Shown: positions 1-9,190 of the stretch, one piece after another
Position numbering within the stretch: position 1 is the first letter of the stretch
Layout: each line of letters opens with the position of its first letter
From: Diplonema papillatum
Lineage: Eukaryota > Euglenozoa > Diplonemea > Diplonemida > Diplonemidae
Assembly: GCA_030068145.1 (NCBI GenBank)
Contig: JAPJBO010000250.1
Location: forward strand, 1-64,000
Reading direction: 5' to 3'
Length of the DNA stretch: 64,000 bases
Notes under the pieces: model-generated
The model's database searches: none
The model's input: only the letters and a program-made list of their open reading frames with translations
What the model was told of the DNA's origin: nothing
Translations under genes and position numbers: made by a program

Positions 1-1144
1 CACCTTCCGGGGACGGCCTCGCGGACACGCGCTGGGTGCTCAGCCTCCGCCGCTCTCCTCGCCCGCGGTAGGCCGCCAGGTTACCCTCAATCTTGGACTT
101 CTGGAGCAGATAATCCTCCGCCGCCCGCGAGATACGCAGCCAGAGAAAATCCACCCTCTGGCTGCCTTCTAGTCCGCGGGGGCACGGGTCGGCGAGTCGG
201 TATTTCGCGACTACAGCTTTGAGGGCTGCGGTGTCGGTTCGGTCAGTCAGACCGGACCCAGGGATGGCGCGGGGGAAGCGGAACACCGCGTTAAGTTGCT
301 GGAAAGCGGTGAGGTGGAAGACAGCTCGAATCGCCTTATGCGTCGGGAACCCGGCCTCGAAGGTTTCTACGTTTCCAAGAGCGGAAGAGGCGATTTCGTT
401 GGTAAGCACAAGGTCAATGCGTGACGGCTCCCCGTGGTAGCAGGTGTGCTCCGGAGGCCGTGCTAGGGACTTCGCGTGAAGCTCGGCACAGTCAGTCCAC
501 CCGTTTCGCAGTGCGAAGCGTAGGGCAGGAGAGTTCAGAGGGTCTGTGTTCAGGTCACCTGCAACTACAATCGGTACCGCGCCCAGGCGCCGGCGCATGC
601 CCCAGAGAACCCCCTCGACCAGCTTCTCACGTTCAATCCGAGCCGAGTGGCCGCAATGTCCGTACAACGAAACCACATGGAGCGCACCCTTGCCGCTTCC
701 GGTCGCGACACGTACGTGGAGGAAGCGAGCTGCCTCGTAGGCCCGCTCTTCAACGACATCGAACGGGCTAACCACGCATGCCGGCAGGCCTTTCCTCACA
801 AGGATTGCTACACCGGCGCTCCCCCCGGTTATCTGGGATGGAACGTCGTTGCCACATTTACGCCCTTCGCAACAGGAACCAAAGAAAGGCTGCCAGACGT
901 CGAGAGCAGCACACTCCTTCAGGGCCATCCGGATTTTCTTCTGCCCGGTGCTCGTCAGCTTCGTCTCCTGCAAGCAGATGATGTCCGCCACAATGCCGCA
1001 AAGGAGGAGCACGTTCTTCAACAACGAGGTTACGTTGATCGTAACTACACGCAAGGGTGGTAGGCGAGGGCCGGACCCAGAAGATGTAGTGTGGGTAAGA
1101 TTGTGTGACGCGTATGACGCGTGGTATAATTGAGGGTTCACCAT
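1..1144 (-). CDS. LINE ORF2, N-terminal endonuclease domain (partial)
   Basis: The frame is open from an ATG at 1144-1142 to the window edge (over 380 codons). It shows the hallmarks of an apurinic/apyrimidinic-type endonuclease that nicks target DNA for target-primed reverse transcription: LQETKL near residue 57, VAGDLNTD in the middle, RIDLVLTNE, then THKAI where the family has its final SDH-like catalytic His. The segment after it ends in AAYRGRGE, which matches the same point in the ORF2 at 37 kb. The reverse transcriptase must lie beyond the left edge. The start codon overlaps the ORF1 stop as ATGGTGA, so ORF2 is probably made by termination-reinitiation. No nonsense codon is visible, so this copy may be recent. 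Confidence 0.85.
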   Translation of the reverse strand, partial: MVNPQLYHASYASHNLTHTTSSGSGPRLPPLRVVTINVTSLLKNVLLLCGIVADIICLQETKLTSTGQKKIRMALKECAALDVWQPFFGSCCEGRKCGNDVPSQITGGSAGVAILVRKGLPACVVSPFDVVEERAYEAARFLHVRVATGSGKGALHVVSLYGHCGHSARIEREKLVEGVLWGMRRRLGAVPIVVAGDLNTDPLNSPALRFALRNGWTDCAELHAKSLARPPEHTCYHGEPSRIDLVLTNEIASSALGNVETFEAGFPTHKAIRAVFHLTAFQQLNAVFRFPRAIPGSGLTDRTDTAALKAVVAKYRLADPCPRGLEGSQRVDFLWLRISRAAEDYLLQKSKIEGNLAAYRGRGERRRLSTQRVSARPSPEG

Positions 1145-3003
1145 TTTGAGTCCGCGGGGTCGACGGCGGGCGCCTGCGCAGGCGAGGGCGGTGTTGGGGG
1201 GGCGTCTTGCAGTTTAGCCCAGCACGCATGGCAAACCACCGCCTCACAGGGGCCGTGTGCACATTGACGCCTCGCCTGTCCTACTTGCATACGCTTGCAG
1301 CAGACTTCGCATAGGAACGCCTTATCGTTTTCGTATGACTCCTGCCAGTTGGCGTGCCGGCAGTCGGTAGCCATATTGTCAGCGGTGTCGAGCCGCGCCA
1401 CCTTGTCTTGGGTCGTCGTCTCATCGCTGGCGCGGCTCCGCTTCTGTCCCGGAACGGGTTCTGGGCGTTCTTGGAGGCTCGCGAGGAACTCACGAGGGAG
1501 ATTAATTTTCACCCGCTGGCACTGCGTGGTGAACCCCTTCCGTTGCCTCGCATCGATGGAACGGTCGTATTTCCTGATCGAGATTGACGCCCGATCAAGG
1601 CGGTAGAGCACTGGTGCCGGAGGTCCCTGGTCGGCAATGACCACGCACACAGTATCCCCTCGCCGTTTGAACGAACCGACTGGCTCCACTTTCCATTCGG
1701 CTGCTGCGCAGGCGGCGAGGAGGTCGGACGGGTGCTCCGCCGGACACGCCGTGGTGACGATGTACTTGTCACCCCGACGCTGGCGCTTCGACAGCTTCTT
1801 CCCGACCGCCGATTCCGTGGCGGCGACGTGCTCCGGGGTCGTTCGTATGCCGAAGACGCCGGTTTTCGCGCCGCCGATCACACCGAATGTGTTCGGTGTC
1901 CTGGCAGCTATCTGGCGCGCTTCCTCGAGGGCGCAGTCGCTCACCCACACCGCCGGCAGCGTGTCCGTTCCGTTGACAAACGACATGGCCTTCCAGAAAG
2001 TGCCGGCCTTCCCGGAGCTCCGAAGCAGCTTCGGCACGTCTTCGACTGGGACGCGGACGCTCACCTCACACACGCCCTGTCGTCGGTGCACCTTCGTAAA
2101 CACCGACGACCAGTCCATGCGCAGACCTTCGGCTTCCGCCGCCTTCTTCGCCATGATCCTGACCGACTGGCCAGCCTTCATCGCCGTCTCCCACGTAGTG
2201 GCGTGGACATAAGCCGCACGTACCTGGAATAGGCACACCTGTGTCGTCGGCTGCCCGGGGGCGACCGTTTTGCACGATACCGTCGGCGGGGTGACGTTGT
2301 AGTACTTCGCCCACACGTCCTGGTGGTTCCCGTCAGAAAGCACCACCAGGTGCCTCGCCGACTCTGCCCACGGTACGGTGCACACGACGGCTACTTTTGC
2401 GCCCGGACAGACCCCGATGAGGTCCAGGGCAGCCCCCCATGCGTACTCCGCATCCTCGGTGTTCGCGGCAACAAGGACGCCGCCTTTCTTGCTCCCCATC
2501 TCGACACCGGACTCGACCTTTGGCACTCCCCAGCCATCGAGTACCATGACGGCCTTCGGTCGTGTGCGACGGGTCTTTTCGGCCCACGTGCTCCCTTTGG
2601 GCGTGTTCGGTTGCGCCGCCGCTGCATCGCGCACTTTCTGCGCCCAGGTGTTGTTCGTCGGTGGGTTCGGTTGCTCTGCAGACGCAGAGGACCGAGTCTT
2701 CTCCGGCCGGGTCCGGTCCGGCAGCGGGGGTGCGCATGCGACCGCCGGCCGGGTCCGGTCCGGCGGCGGAGGCTGTGCGCTTGCGACCGCCGGCCGGGTC
2801 CGGTCCGGCGGCGGGGGCTGTGCGTTTGTGACCGTCGGGCCGGGTTTCCTTGCTTCGGCTGCGGGCGGCGCCCCGGAGTGCGCGGCTTCCATCAGGGTGA
2901 GAACGAGGTTCATCATTCTCACCAGCTGCTGCCTCACCTTCTCGTCGACGCCTTTCTCAGCCAAGCATGATGCCCGGTCAAGCAGTGCGTCGACGTCTCC
3001 CAT
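1138..3003 (-). CDS. LINE ORF1 protein (gag-like, C-terminal zinc-binding)
   Basis: 621 residues from the first in-frame ATG (3003-3001); a longer frame upstream has no ATG. The N-terminus is helical and charged (residues 1-50), followed by a proline-rich segment with three tandem copies of a QPPPPDRTRPAVA-like unit (about residues 65-105), then a long globular region with no family I recognise. The C-terminus holds a Cys/His cluster (C-x2-C-C near residue 560, then C-x-H-x2-C and C-x2-C), like a degenerate PHD/RING zinc module. Position directly upstream of an endonuclease-RT frame identifies it as ORF1, expected to bind the element RNA. Its stop TGA overlaps the ORF2 ATG. Confidence 0.8.
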   Translation of the reverse strand: MGDVDALLDRASCLAEKGVDEKVRQQLVRMMNLVLTLMEAAHSGAPPAAEARKPGPTVTNAQPPPPDRTRPAVASAQPPPPDRTRPAVACAPPLPDRTRPEKTRSSASAEQPNPPTNNTWAQKVRDAAAAQPNTPKGSTWAEKTRRTRPKAVMVLDGWGVPKVESGVEMGSKKGGVLVAANTEDAEYAWGAALDLIGVCPGAKVAVVCTVPWAESARHLVVLSDGNHQDVWAKYYNVTPPTVSCKTVAPGQPTTQVCLFQVRAAYVHATTWETAMKAGQSVRIMAKKAAEAEGLRMDWSSVFTKVHRRQGVCEVSVRVPVEDVPKLLRSSGKAGTFWKAMSFVNGTDTLPAVWVSDCALEEARQIAARTPNTFGVIGGAKTGVFGIRTTPEHVAATESAVGKKLSKRQRRGDKYIVTTACPAEHPSDLLAACAAAEWKVEPVGSFKRRGDTVCVVIADQGPPAPVLYRLDRASISIRKYDRSIDARQRKGFTTQCQRVKINLPREFLASLQERPEPVPGQKRSRASDETTTQDKVARLDTADNMATDCRHANWQESYENDKAFLCEVCCKRMQVGQARRQCAHGPCEAVVCHACWAKLQDAPPTPPSPAQAPAVDPADSKW

Positions 3004-3177
3004 CGTCGAAGATGAACGAGGCAAGCCCGCCACCCTACAGACGGTTTTCGCCCTCTCTCCCTTGCGTTCTTTCTTACTCTCTGATGTGATCAAACTCCCT
3101 CCCGCTTCTTTCCACCCAAGGTGTTTCCGGGCAGAACCCGGAGCCGCTTTCCTTCAAGGGTAGCCACGGCAAGCCAC

Positions 3178-3193
3178 CAATAAAGTACAGAAA
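3178..3193 (-). promoter_or_regulatory. Spliced-leader exon 3' end at LINE leader
   Basis: The minus strand reads TTTCTGTACTTTATTG, which as I recall is the 3' end of the diplonemid spliced-leader exon (trypanosomes end TTTCTGTACTATATTG). It is followed by G and then the ORF1 leader. The 5' half of the leader exon is not present. This fits reverse transcription of a trans-spliced LINE mRNA with truncation inside the leader; insertion of the LINE into an SL gene is the alternative. Confidence 0.6.
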
Positions 3194-4012
3194 AACAACT
3201 CTCGGTTTTCAGAGTGCAAGTTCGCTAAGGGGGGTCCGGAGGTTTCGTTTCTTCATCTACGGTCCTGAAGCTTGGCTCCCGTGTAGCAGGTTTTCCCTGG
3301 TTCTCTTGGAAAATTGTTTTTTAGAGTTAAAAATTTTTTTTTTCCGGGTGTGTACTGTTTTTCCCTCCTCCCCATGTAACGGTCCATGGTTCCCGGGATG
3401 GTAAAAAATGCTTTCCGGGAAAAAAAGTACATTTTTGTACTTTTTTCCCCGGCAAAAAAGCACGATTTCCCGGATATTCTTAAAGGCAAATTACAGCCAA
3501 TAGGTGTCCAAAAACGATGGAAACCACGAAAAACTGCCGACAGAGCGCCATGCCAAGAGCTGCTGGTCCTGCTCTGCGTCATCAAGCATGATTTTTGGTG
3601 AAATACTCCTGTCCTGCAGCAGGGGTTGTACTTTTTTTCCCGGAGACAAAGCGCCATTTTTCGGACTTTCCTAAAGGCAACCTGCAGGCAATGGATGTCC
3701 AAAAGTGACAGCACCCACGAAAATCTGTTGACAGAGCGCCATAGCAAGAGTTTCTCATCCAATTCTGTGCCATCAAGCATGAGTCGTGGTGAAAAGGAAC
3801 GCGCTCGCCCTGCAGTAGCAGAGACGAGTGCACAGCACTTGTAGCCATGGTGTGTGCGTGTATGTGGGCGTGTGTATGTGTGCCCATGGACTTTCACATC
3901 CCCACATTAGTCGTTTTTTGCCTGCACACATGCTTAGATCTGGTGACGTTTCTTCTTTCTTGCTTTGCTGTGGTCGGGAAAAAAACGTACACACCCCGGA
4001 AAAAAAAATCAC
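3194..4012. repeat. A/T-run-rich repeat DNA with hairpins; no gene
   Basis: The stretch is dominated by runs such as CCGGGAAAAAA and TTTTTTCCCGG. A perfect small hairpin lies near 3420-3452 (AAAAAAGTACA and its complement around a short loop). Two degenerate copies of one unit are visible around 3490-3600 and 3680-3790 (both contain a GCAATGGATGTCCAAAA- or CCAATAGGTGTCCAAAA-like core followed by GACAGAGCGCCAT). No protein-like frame survives inspection. Confidence 0.5.
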
Positions 4013-4172
4013 GTTTTACCGGGAAAAAGAGTGTGTTGGCCCTCAAAAAATGTTTTCCCCTTCGCCCTCGGGGAAAACATTTTTTCGGGCCAACTGTTCC
4101 CCCTCGGGCTGTTTTTGCCCTCGGGCTGACGCCCTCGGGGGAAAATTTGCACTCTTGTTTCCCGGTAAAAAA
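4013..4172. mobile_element. Nested foldback element
   Basis: Outer inverted repeats of about 22 bp begin TTTTACCGGGAAA at the left and end with its complement TTTCCCGGTAAAA at the right. Inside, a second inverted repeat (4035-4094) pairs GTTGGCCC...TGTTTTCCCC with GGGGAAAACA...GGGCCAAC around a loop of about 9 bases. The middle is built of CCCTCGGG repeats. No coding capacity is present. This looks like a non-autonomous foldback transposon, but no target duplication was identified. Confidence 0.5.
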
Positions 4173-4177
4173 TAGTT

Positions 4178-4450
4178 ATTTTTTCAGAGTGAAAGTTCGC
4201 TTGAAAATCCGGGGTTTTAAAGTCTCCGGGTGACCTTCGTCGTTAAGGGAAGATATTCTTTGTGCTCTGAGTGTCGTAAGAGTGGTGGTTACACGAGGTA
4301 AGAGGATCGGTGGGTATCTTGGTCGTTGGTCATTGGTGGTTTCGGCCATTGTCCACATACCTTACTTACGGTAGGCCCTCCTTAGTATGGTGCCGCAGTA
4401 GGTGACTGTCTGTCTTCTTGGTACCGTCTGACCGTCTCTTTTCGTTGCCA
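4178..4450 (-). mobile_element. SINE-like retroposon, copy at 4.2 kb
   Basis: The plus strand starts with a T run, then CAGAGTGAAAGTTCGCTTG and a GTCTCCG core, so the minus strand ends ...CGGAGAC...CACTCTG plus an A tail. A near-identical copy occupies 13938-14205 (about 265 bp, few differences), including the downstream TTGGTCATTGGTGGTTTCGG block. It shares only the 3' end with the other SINE copies in the window; the body differs. Confidence 0.6.
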
Positions 4451-4526
4451 GAAAGGTGTGCGGCACTGTGCTGCCTCCGACTCACGCTTTGCAAGCTGTG
4501 GTTGTCGCGGTGGACGGCTTTTCTTC

Positions 4527-4800
4527 TAGCGTTTATTGTGGTTTAGAGGTTCGGTGTTTTAGGGTCTCCGGTTGACCATTGAGGCTGTGAGGCGGGTGGT
4601 ATGTGGGTAGTAGGTATGCTTAAATACGGCTAGCCATGTTTGTAAGTGCTGCGACCGACACCAAGAAGAAATTCGCTTTGAATTTAGTCTTGGGCCCCCC
4701 ACGCGCATGCATGTTGAGCAGGGGTTGCCATGCAGCTCGTATCGGTCTGTAATATGCGTTCTTACTTCCTTTGGGTTGAGGAGGACGTGCGGTGGGAGGG
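4527..4800 (-). mobile_element. SINE-like retroposon with structured core
   Basis: The 3' end (plus strand TAGCGTTTATTGTGG at 4529) is the second 3'-end type, giving AATAAACGCTA on the minus strand, followed elsewhere by an A tail. The body continues to the GACCGACACCAAG core (4653-4747) shared with copies at 51.9 and 57.1 kb. The 3' end is conserved across all copies while 5' ends vary, as expected of a retroposon. Confidence 0.55.
4653..4747 (-). ncRNA. 95-nt structured RNA core, copy 1
   Basis: Folds as a three-way junction. The outer helix is GACCG/CGGTC; one arm is closed by CCAAG/CTTGG and topped by AAATTC/GAATTT; a second arm TGCATG/CATGCA encloses the conserved TTGAGCAGGGGTTGC. The same fold occurs at 51942-52036 and 57079-57172, where arm sequences differ but pairing is kept. 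The strand is assigned from the A-tail direction of the host retroposon. No known RNA family was recognised. Confidence 0.5.
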
Positions 4801-5440
4801 TCGGGTAGTAGAAAGAGAAGGTGAAGGGCTAAAAAAAAAAATATTTCTTTTTGGACTTCTTGAGTGTCTTCGCCCACCCAAAAAAGTCCACTGTAAGTCC
4901 ACAGTAGCGACAGCTTATTTTATTTCCGCACACATTTTAGCATTTCCAAAGGAAGAACATCAAGAGAGAGCATTGGGCTGTCCATCAGGGGAAAAAAGCA
5001 GTTCAGAGGGTTTGGGATTTTGGGGAGACACGCTCGTGTCGATCCCGTGATGTGCACGGGACCTCCCTCCCATAACGGTCAGCAGCACAGCGGGCTGCTT
5101 GCGATGTTGTAGCACTGCGGGCTGCCAACTCAGCACTGCGGGCTGAAGCTCTGTTCGCAGCACTGCGGAGAATTTTTGTGCGAGAAAATAAAAATGAGAG
5201 AGCAGGCCTGGTTGTTTGGACAATAAAACCATCTCAAAGGAAAAATACGTTGAGGACCGGCTTACCAGCCAAAACAGTGATACGTTCTACAGGGCATAAG
5301 AGTCCTTCTCGGTTGTTGGTTGCCTTGAGAGGCCTGTCGATATATCACTCTGCTTTCGGGACTATAAAGTGCGCGGCGAATGGATCCTTTAGGCAGGGTT
5401 TCCCCGGCGCAAGTTGTTTGGGTTGCCTCTTCTTTTGTCG
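4801..5440. other. No gene seen; small GCAGCACTGCGGGCTG repeat
   Basis: Only a short local tandem of a GCACTGCGGGCTG-like unit (about 5085-5170, four imperfect copies) stands out. Other open frames here are short and compositionally unlike protein. Confidence 0.4.
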
Positions 5441-5444
5441 TTTC

Positions 5445-5445
5445 T

Positions 5446-5476
<31 letters not shown>
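5445..5476. repeat. Poly(T) tract
   Basis: A run of about 25 T preceded by TTTCTTTC. On the minus strand this would be the A tail of an unidentified retroposon. Confidence 0.8.
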
Positions 5477-5477
<1 letters not shown>

Positions 5478-5679
5478 GCCCGGGTTGTCGATCGGAACGT
5501 ATTAACTTCTTAGATCCGAGGGCGCCTTGCGTACGACGAAATGACTACTACGTGGCCGGGCCGCAACGAGCCAGCCCTTTTTAGTAGTAGCCAGGGTTTA
5601 TTCTAGGATTCTGGATATTCGGTTTTGAGTGAGGTCCGGCTCTGTTTACTGAGAGCCGGGAAGAGAATTTTTTGTACAA

Positions 5680-5900
5680 GCACCTGCTTTGTAGGAAATA
5701 CTTGAGGAGGCTGCCAGCTGCAAAAGACCAAAGGAGGTATATGTGCTGTAGCCCACACGAAACACAGGTGAATCTGGGTTTCGTGGCGGGCGTAAGCGTT
5801 CAACAAAAAAGACCCACTTTGTAGTTGTATTGGTTCTCCTCTTTCTGCCACCTTCGAAGTAAGCACAAGGCAGCCCCTCGATGCATTGCTGTTCAAACTC
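5680..5900 (-). repeat. Dispersed repeat (18.8/39.6/55.4-kb family)
   Basis: Inverted copy of a sequence seen at 18783-18905, 39540-39680 and 55320-55530. It includes AGGAGGTATATGTGCTGTAG, CACCTGTGTTTCGTGTGGGC (inverted) and the phrase for CAGTCTCCTCAAGCATTTCC. Non-coding. Confidence 0.55.
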
Positions 5901-5902
5901 AT

Positions 5903-6340
5903 TTACTCATACGTTCCTGCAGTTCCTGCAAACACCGCCACAACGCGAACAGTGTCGTCTGTTGGCGACATCATGGGCGGTGTCGCATGATGGGGAAAAA
6001 ACGCATTGTCTTTGTCCCACAGCAGCCGGGCGGCTGGATATAGTACGACTGGAATGGTATCCCAATCTAAGTTCGGAAGATCCATTTGTTCTAGGGTAGG
6101 CACAGCCGGCATATTTTTTGTTTGTGCGTACGTGTGTAAGCCCTGTTTTGAGTGATTTAGCACAGCACGCTGCCATCCGACACTTTTTGATACACAAGCA
6201 AGCTTGTTACCATAAAAAACGCATTGCCTTCGTCCCACAGCAGACGGGCTGCTTGCCGGATATAGTACGACTGGGATGGTATCCCAATCTACGTTCGGTA
6301 GGTCCGGAGTTCTAGGAAAGGCAGCCGGCATATTCTTTTA
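5903..6340 (-). pseudogene. Broken copies of small Cys-motif protein
   Basis: Two degraded copies of the family at 52.3 and 17.6 kb. One frame reads MPAVPTLEQMDLPNLDWDT; the cysteine half (CVFSPSCDTAHDVAN, then C-x2-C and C) is in a different frame because four bases of GGCTCGCCGG are missing near 6030. A second partial copy (DLPNVDWDTIPVVLYPA) lies at 6235-6331. A flanking repeat (around 6100-6210 and 6350-6462, TGTGCGTACGTGTGTAA) is duplicated with it. The frame break makes this copy non-functional. Confidence 0.6.
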
Positions 6341-6465
6341 GCGTTTATTGTGGTTTATTGTTTGTGCGTACGTGTGTAAACCCTGTTTTGAGTGATTCAG
6401 CACAGCACGCTGCCATCCGACACGTTTTGATATAGACAAGCAAGCTTGTTATCATAAGAAAATAA

Positions 6466-6645
6466 GACGCGAACTGGCTAACCACGGTTGAAACCGGAGA
6501 ATGATGAAGGGGTGGGAATTGTTTTTGGTTGAACGCTTTGCCCTGGACGTTTGTTTCTAGGCACAGGGCGCAAGGAAACGCCGTCGATGGCCTGTGACGC
6601 GTTCGTATTTCCTCCAACATTGCATGTTTGGCAACACAATTTGTC
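6466..6645. repeat. Dispersed repeat (GGCTAACCACGGTTGAAACC family)
   Basis: Copies of about 175 bp recur at 15325-15500 and 15757-15935, with more distant relatives at 8880-8945, 40028-40220 and 48840-48930. Shared landmarks are a GTTGAACGC-type centre and an ATTTCCTCCAACATT end. Non-coding. Confidence 0.65.
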
Positions 6646-6719
6646 ACGATCGTCGTGACGCCTCAGGACACGCTTCAGAAAAGAGGGGGCAAGGGTGGGT
6701 GGGCAAGCGAGCGGTGAAG

Positions 6720-6978
6720 TTACGATGTTTTTGGGATAGTGACGGGGTTATTTAACCTTGTAACGAGTGTTAGGTATTCGTCGGATATATCTGCGAAAGC
6801 ATTCGACAAGAATGTCTTCATTAATCAAGAACGAGAGCGTGGGGATCCAAGATGATCAGATACCGTCGTAGTCCACTGCTGTAAACGATGCCGTCTCAGG
6901 ATCGAGGGAAGTCATTTTGGCTCCCACGGCACTCCCCGAACGAGAAATCAAAGATTATGGGTTCAGGGGGGAGTACAT

Positions 6979-7011
<33 letters not shown>

Positions 7012-7085
7012 TGACACCACCAGGCGTGGAGTATGCGGCTTAATTTGACTCAACACGGGGAATGTTATTAATCTTCTGCGATCTT
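6720..7085 (+). rRNA. SSU rRNA fragment (900 region)
   Basis: Contains universal SSU landmarks in order: CATTAATCAAGAACGA, GATCAGATACCGTCGTAGT, GTAAACGATGCC, CTGAAACTTAAAGGAATTGA and GCGGCTTAATTTGACTCA. The reading GTAGTCCACTGCTGTAAACG resembles euglenozoan SSU. The match begins somewhere near 6720 and stops abruptly after CACGGGGAA, where a dispersed repeat follows. It is an isolated fragment, hence almost certainly a pseudogene rather than part of an rDNA unit. Confidence 0.85.
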
Positions 7086-7091
7086 ATACAA

Positions 7092-7380
7092 CAAAAATAC
7101 TCGACGTAGCTGCTTCGACTCCGAATGGAAGGGGGGAATATAGAGGTAAGGGGCAAATACAATACAAACACAATCTGATTTGTTCTTCGCTTACACCACC
7201 GTGTGTTGTTTTCTCACTCAGGACTTTTGACCTGTTGTGTTTGTGTGATTTGTCGTGTAGCATGACCTCACGTCCGTTCAACACGTGGTTCGGTAGTTAC
7301 AGCACTTGGGATCCCTTCTGTTCTTTGTCGGGCAGCATCGTCGAGCATTTCCTTTCAAGCTGGCGCTTATGTATAAAAAA
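7092..7380. repeat. Dispersed repeat (CGACGTAGCTGCTTCGACTC family)
   Basis: About 290 bp, also at 38790-38830 plus 39340-39500, 49143-49385, 50834-51120 and 60075-60360. It runs from GACGTAGCTGCTTCGACTCC to CAAGCTGGCGCTTATGTA. In two of the copies (here and at 50.8 kb) an SSU rRNA fragment lies directly upstream. Confidence 0.7.
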
Positions 7381-7597
7381 AAAAAACCCCCCTAGAATAA
7401 ACCCCCTGCGTAATTGGCAATACTAGCCTTTTCTGTCACTCCACCGTTCCTGCGTATGAAGCGAGAACGATGCCTCATCCCGACCGACTGCAGGCTGACT
7501 CTCTCGTCGCAAAAACAGGAGGTGGTGGGTGTGGGTGGGAAGTAACGCAACAGATTTCTCTCGCAGCGGTGTCGTTAGTGTGGCAGACAAGCTTGTG

Positions 7598-8160
7598 GTT
7601 CGTGTGTTGGGGTGGTCAGGGTGTTTTTCAAGCGTTAATTCGTGGATTCGAAGGTAGGTATCGCAAAAGTCTCCGGTTGCCCGTGGATGCTTTAGGCTAA
7701 TCGGGCGCCCTACGCATAGTGGTCAAAGGATATGGCATCACCGCATCGTATCGCATATTATTTTACATTAGTGCAAGTGAACGCGTCGTAGTCAACCGCT
7801 TCGACGACGATTGAGAACGGCTGATGATCGCCTGTTACTTAACGCTTGTCCTACTTCGTTCACCAAGCCTTGCAGAATCACCAGAATAGCATAAAATGAT
7901 GCAGGTAGAAGCCTGAACAGGCCTTCGAACAGTGAAAGTGGGCGCCAAAACCGAGGAAAGCGTCCCGCAAATCAGACCGGTTCGTGTGTTGGGGTGGTCA
8001 GAGGGTGTTTTTCAGGCGTTAATTCGTGGATTCGAAGGTAGGTATCGCAAAAGTCTCCGGTTGCCCGTGGATGCTTTGAGCGTTTTCTTTCGGCGCTCGG
8101 GCGCCCTTCGCATAGTGGTCAAACAATATGGCATCACCGCATCGTATCGCATATTATTTT
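7598..8160. repeat. Direct repeat of about 170 bp
   Basis: 7598-7764 and 7979-8160 share TTCGTGTGTTGGGGTGGTCA through GCATCGTATCGCATATTATTTT with a few indels. They are separated by about 215 bp of unshared sequence. A 3'-end core like that of the SINE family (GTCTCCGGTTG) is embedded in each. Confidence 0.75.
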
Positions 8161-8537
8161 GTAGCATCACGGCACTGTCCGATCAAACAACCGTAGATAC
8201 CAGGGACTGGAGACTGGAGTTCTTGTTTCTTTTTCCTTCTTATTTGCCCGGGTCGAATAATAAATACCCCGATTCGTTTTCAACGGAAGCGAGGGTAATA
8301 AAGGAAACACCGGGTGGCATGGTGTGTCTCGATGAGTGACACGGTCAAAATAGTGATCTAAGTGATAAGAAAAAAACAGGCGCTTCGTTTTGCTTGTGCG
8401 TGCCAGTGGATCGTTTTCCCACTTGTATCTACCCTGTGGCGTTTTAGGGTAAGGAATTCTGATCAACCACCATACCCCGCGTTGATGTAGTTTGTGCGGA
8501 GTTCTTGCGCACTTCGTTACTTCGGTTTTCGGGGGCC

Positions 8538-8870
8538 AGTTTTCCCTGTGGTAATTTTTCTGTCACCTTCCGGCTTCATCCCTTGAACATGAAGCGAGAC
8601 CAAAGGATCGTTAGGCCATGCTTTCACACCGAGGATCAGTACTGAAGATCGTGTATTGAGCAAGCTTTTACCCTTATGCTCTACGCGATGATTTCTGTTC
8701 CCGCTGGGCTTGCCTTAGGACACCTGCGTTAATGAGCCGGTCCGTCCGTATCTCTTGAAACTGCATCGAAGTGCCTGCCGCTGTTTATCACAGTGAATCA
8801 CGGTCTATCAAGAGGGGACGGACCGGCTCAGTTAATGTGTAACAGATGGGTACCAGCAACGTAAAACTAA
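8538..8870 (-). rRNA. LSU rRNA fragment, domain V, interrupted
   Basis: The minus strand carries LSU landmarks: GGTACCATCTGTTAC-like, ACGCAGGTGTCCTAAGGCAAG, AACAGAAATCA...GTAGAGCATAAGGGTAAAAGC, and GGTGACAGAAAAATTACCACAGGGA. It is interrupted by a 98-bp inverted-repeat element (8733-8830), so it is a pseudogene. Its 3' limit falls where the LSU pieces of the 20.4-21.4 kb array begin in rRNA order (around the CCAGTT motif). Confidence 0.85.
8733..8830. mobile_element. 98-bp MITE inside LSU fragment
   Basis: Perfect 15-bp terminal inverted repeats (TGAGCCGGTCCGTCC and its complement). The flanks are GTTAA on the left and GTTAA on the right, and removing one copy restores the continuous LSU reading CTGCGTTAATGTG. 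A 178-bp relative with a perfect right end and degraded left end lies at 51128-51305. Confidence 0.75.
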
Positions 8871-8879
8871 TCCCCAGGA

Positions 8880-9190
8880 CGCGAGTGAAAACGTGACGGG
8901 TTTGCGGCGACGAGCCTCTTATTTCCTCCCGCATTTCATGTTTTGGTTAAACTCAAGGACGGTGCATCTAGGGGTGCATGACCCCACGTTTTGATGACAT
9001 CGGGCGCGTGCGCGGTGGGTTGACGAACGTGTGTTGCTGGGTTTGATAGGCAGCTTTCTACTTTTCGCAGGCTTCTTGAGAGGGATTGTATGGTCCTTTG
9101 ACAGAGTGAGCCGATGCCTTTCATCTCACCTTCAAGACACGGCTGAGTCCGCGCATGCTCTTGACAGACGCTGGCGTCCGACATGCACGT
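8880..9190. repeat. Dispersed repeat pieces, no gene
   Basis: 8880-8945 is a distant copy of the ATTTCCTCC-type repeat. 9095-9185 is present in inverted form at 30568-30662, covering ACAGAGTGAGCCGATGCC through GACGCTGGCGTCCGACAT. Confidence 0.6.

Larger units (their letters stand above)
1..3193 (-). mobile_element. APE-type LINE, 5' half (family A)
   Basis: Non-LTR retrotransposon read right to left, cut by the left window edge. It has a 5' leader (about 3193-3004), ORF1 (3003-1138) and the start of ORF2 (1144 to beyond 1). ORF2 opens with an apurinic endonuclease-like domain and still shares a short AAYRGRGE stretch with the ORF2 at 32.7-37.1 kb, so the two are related but not recent copies. 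The leader begins at a 16-base spliced-leader match (3178-3193). To its right lies a remnant of the SINE 3' end (about 3205-3230), so the LINE abuts another retroposon. Confidence 0.85.
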
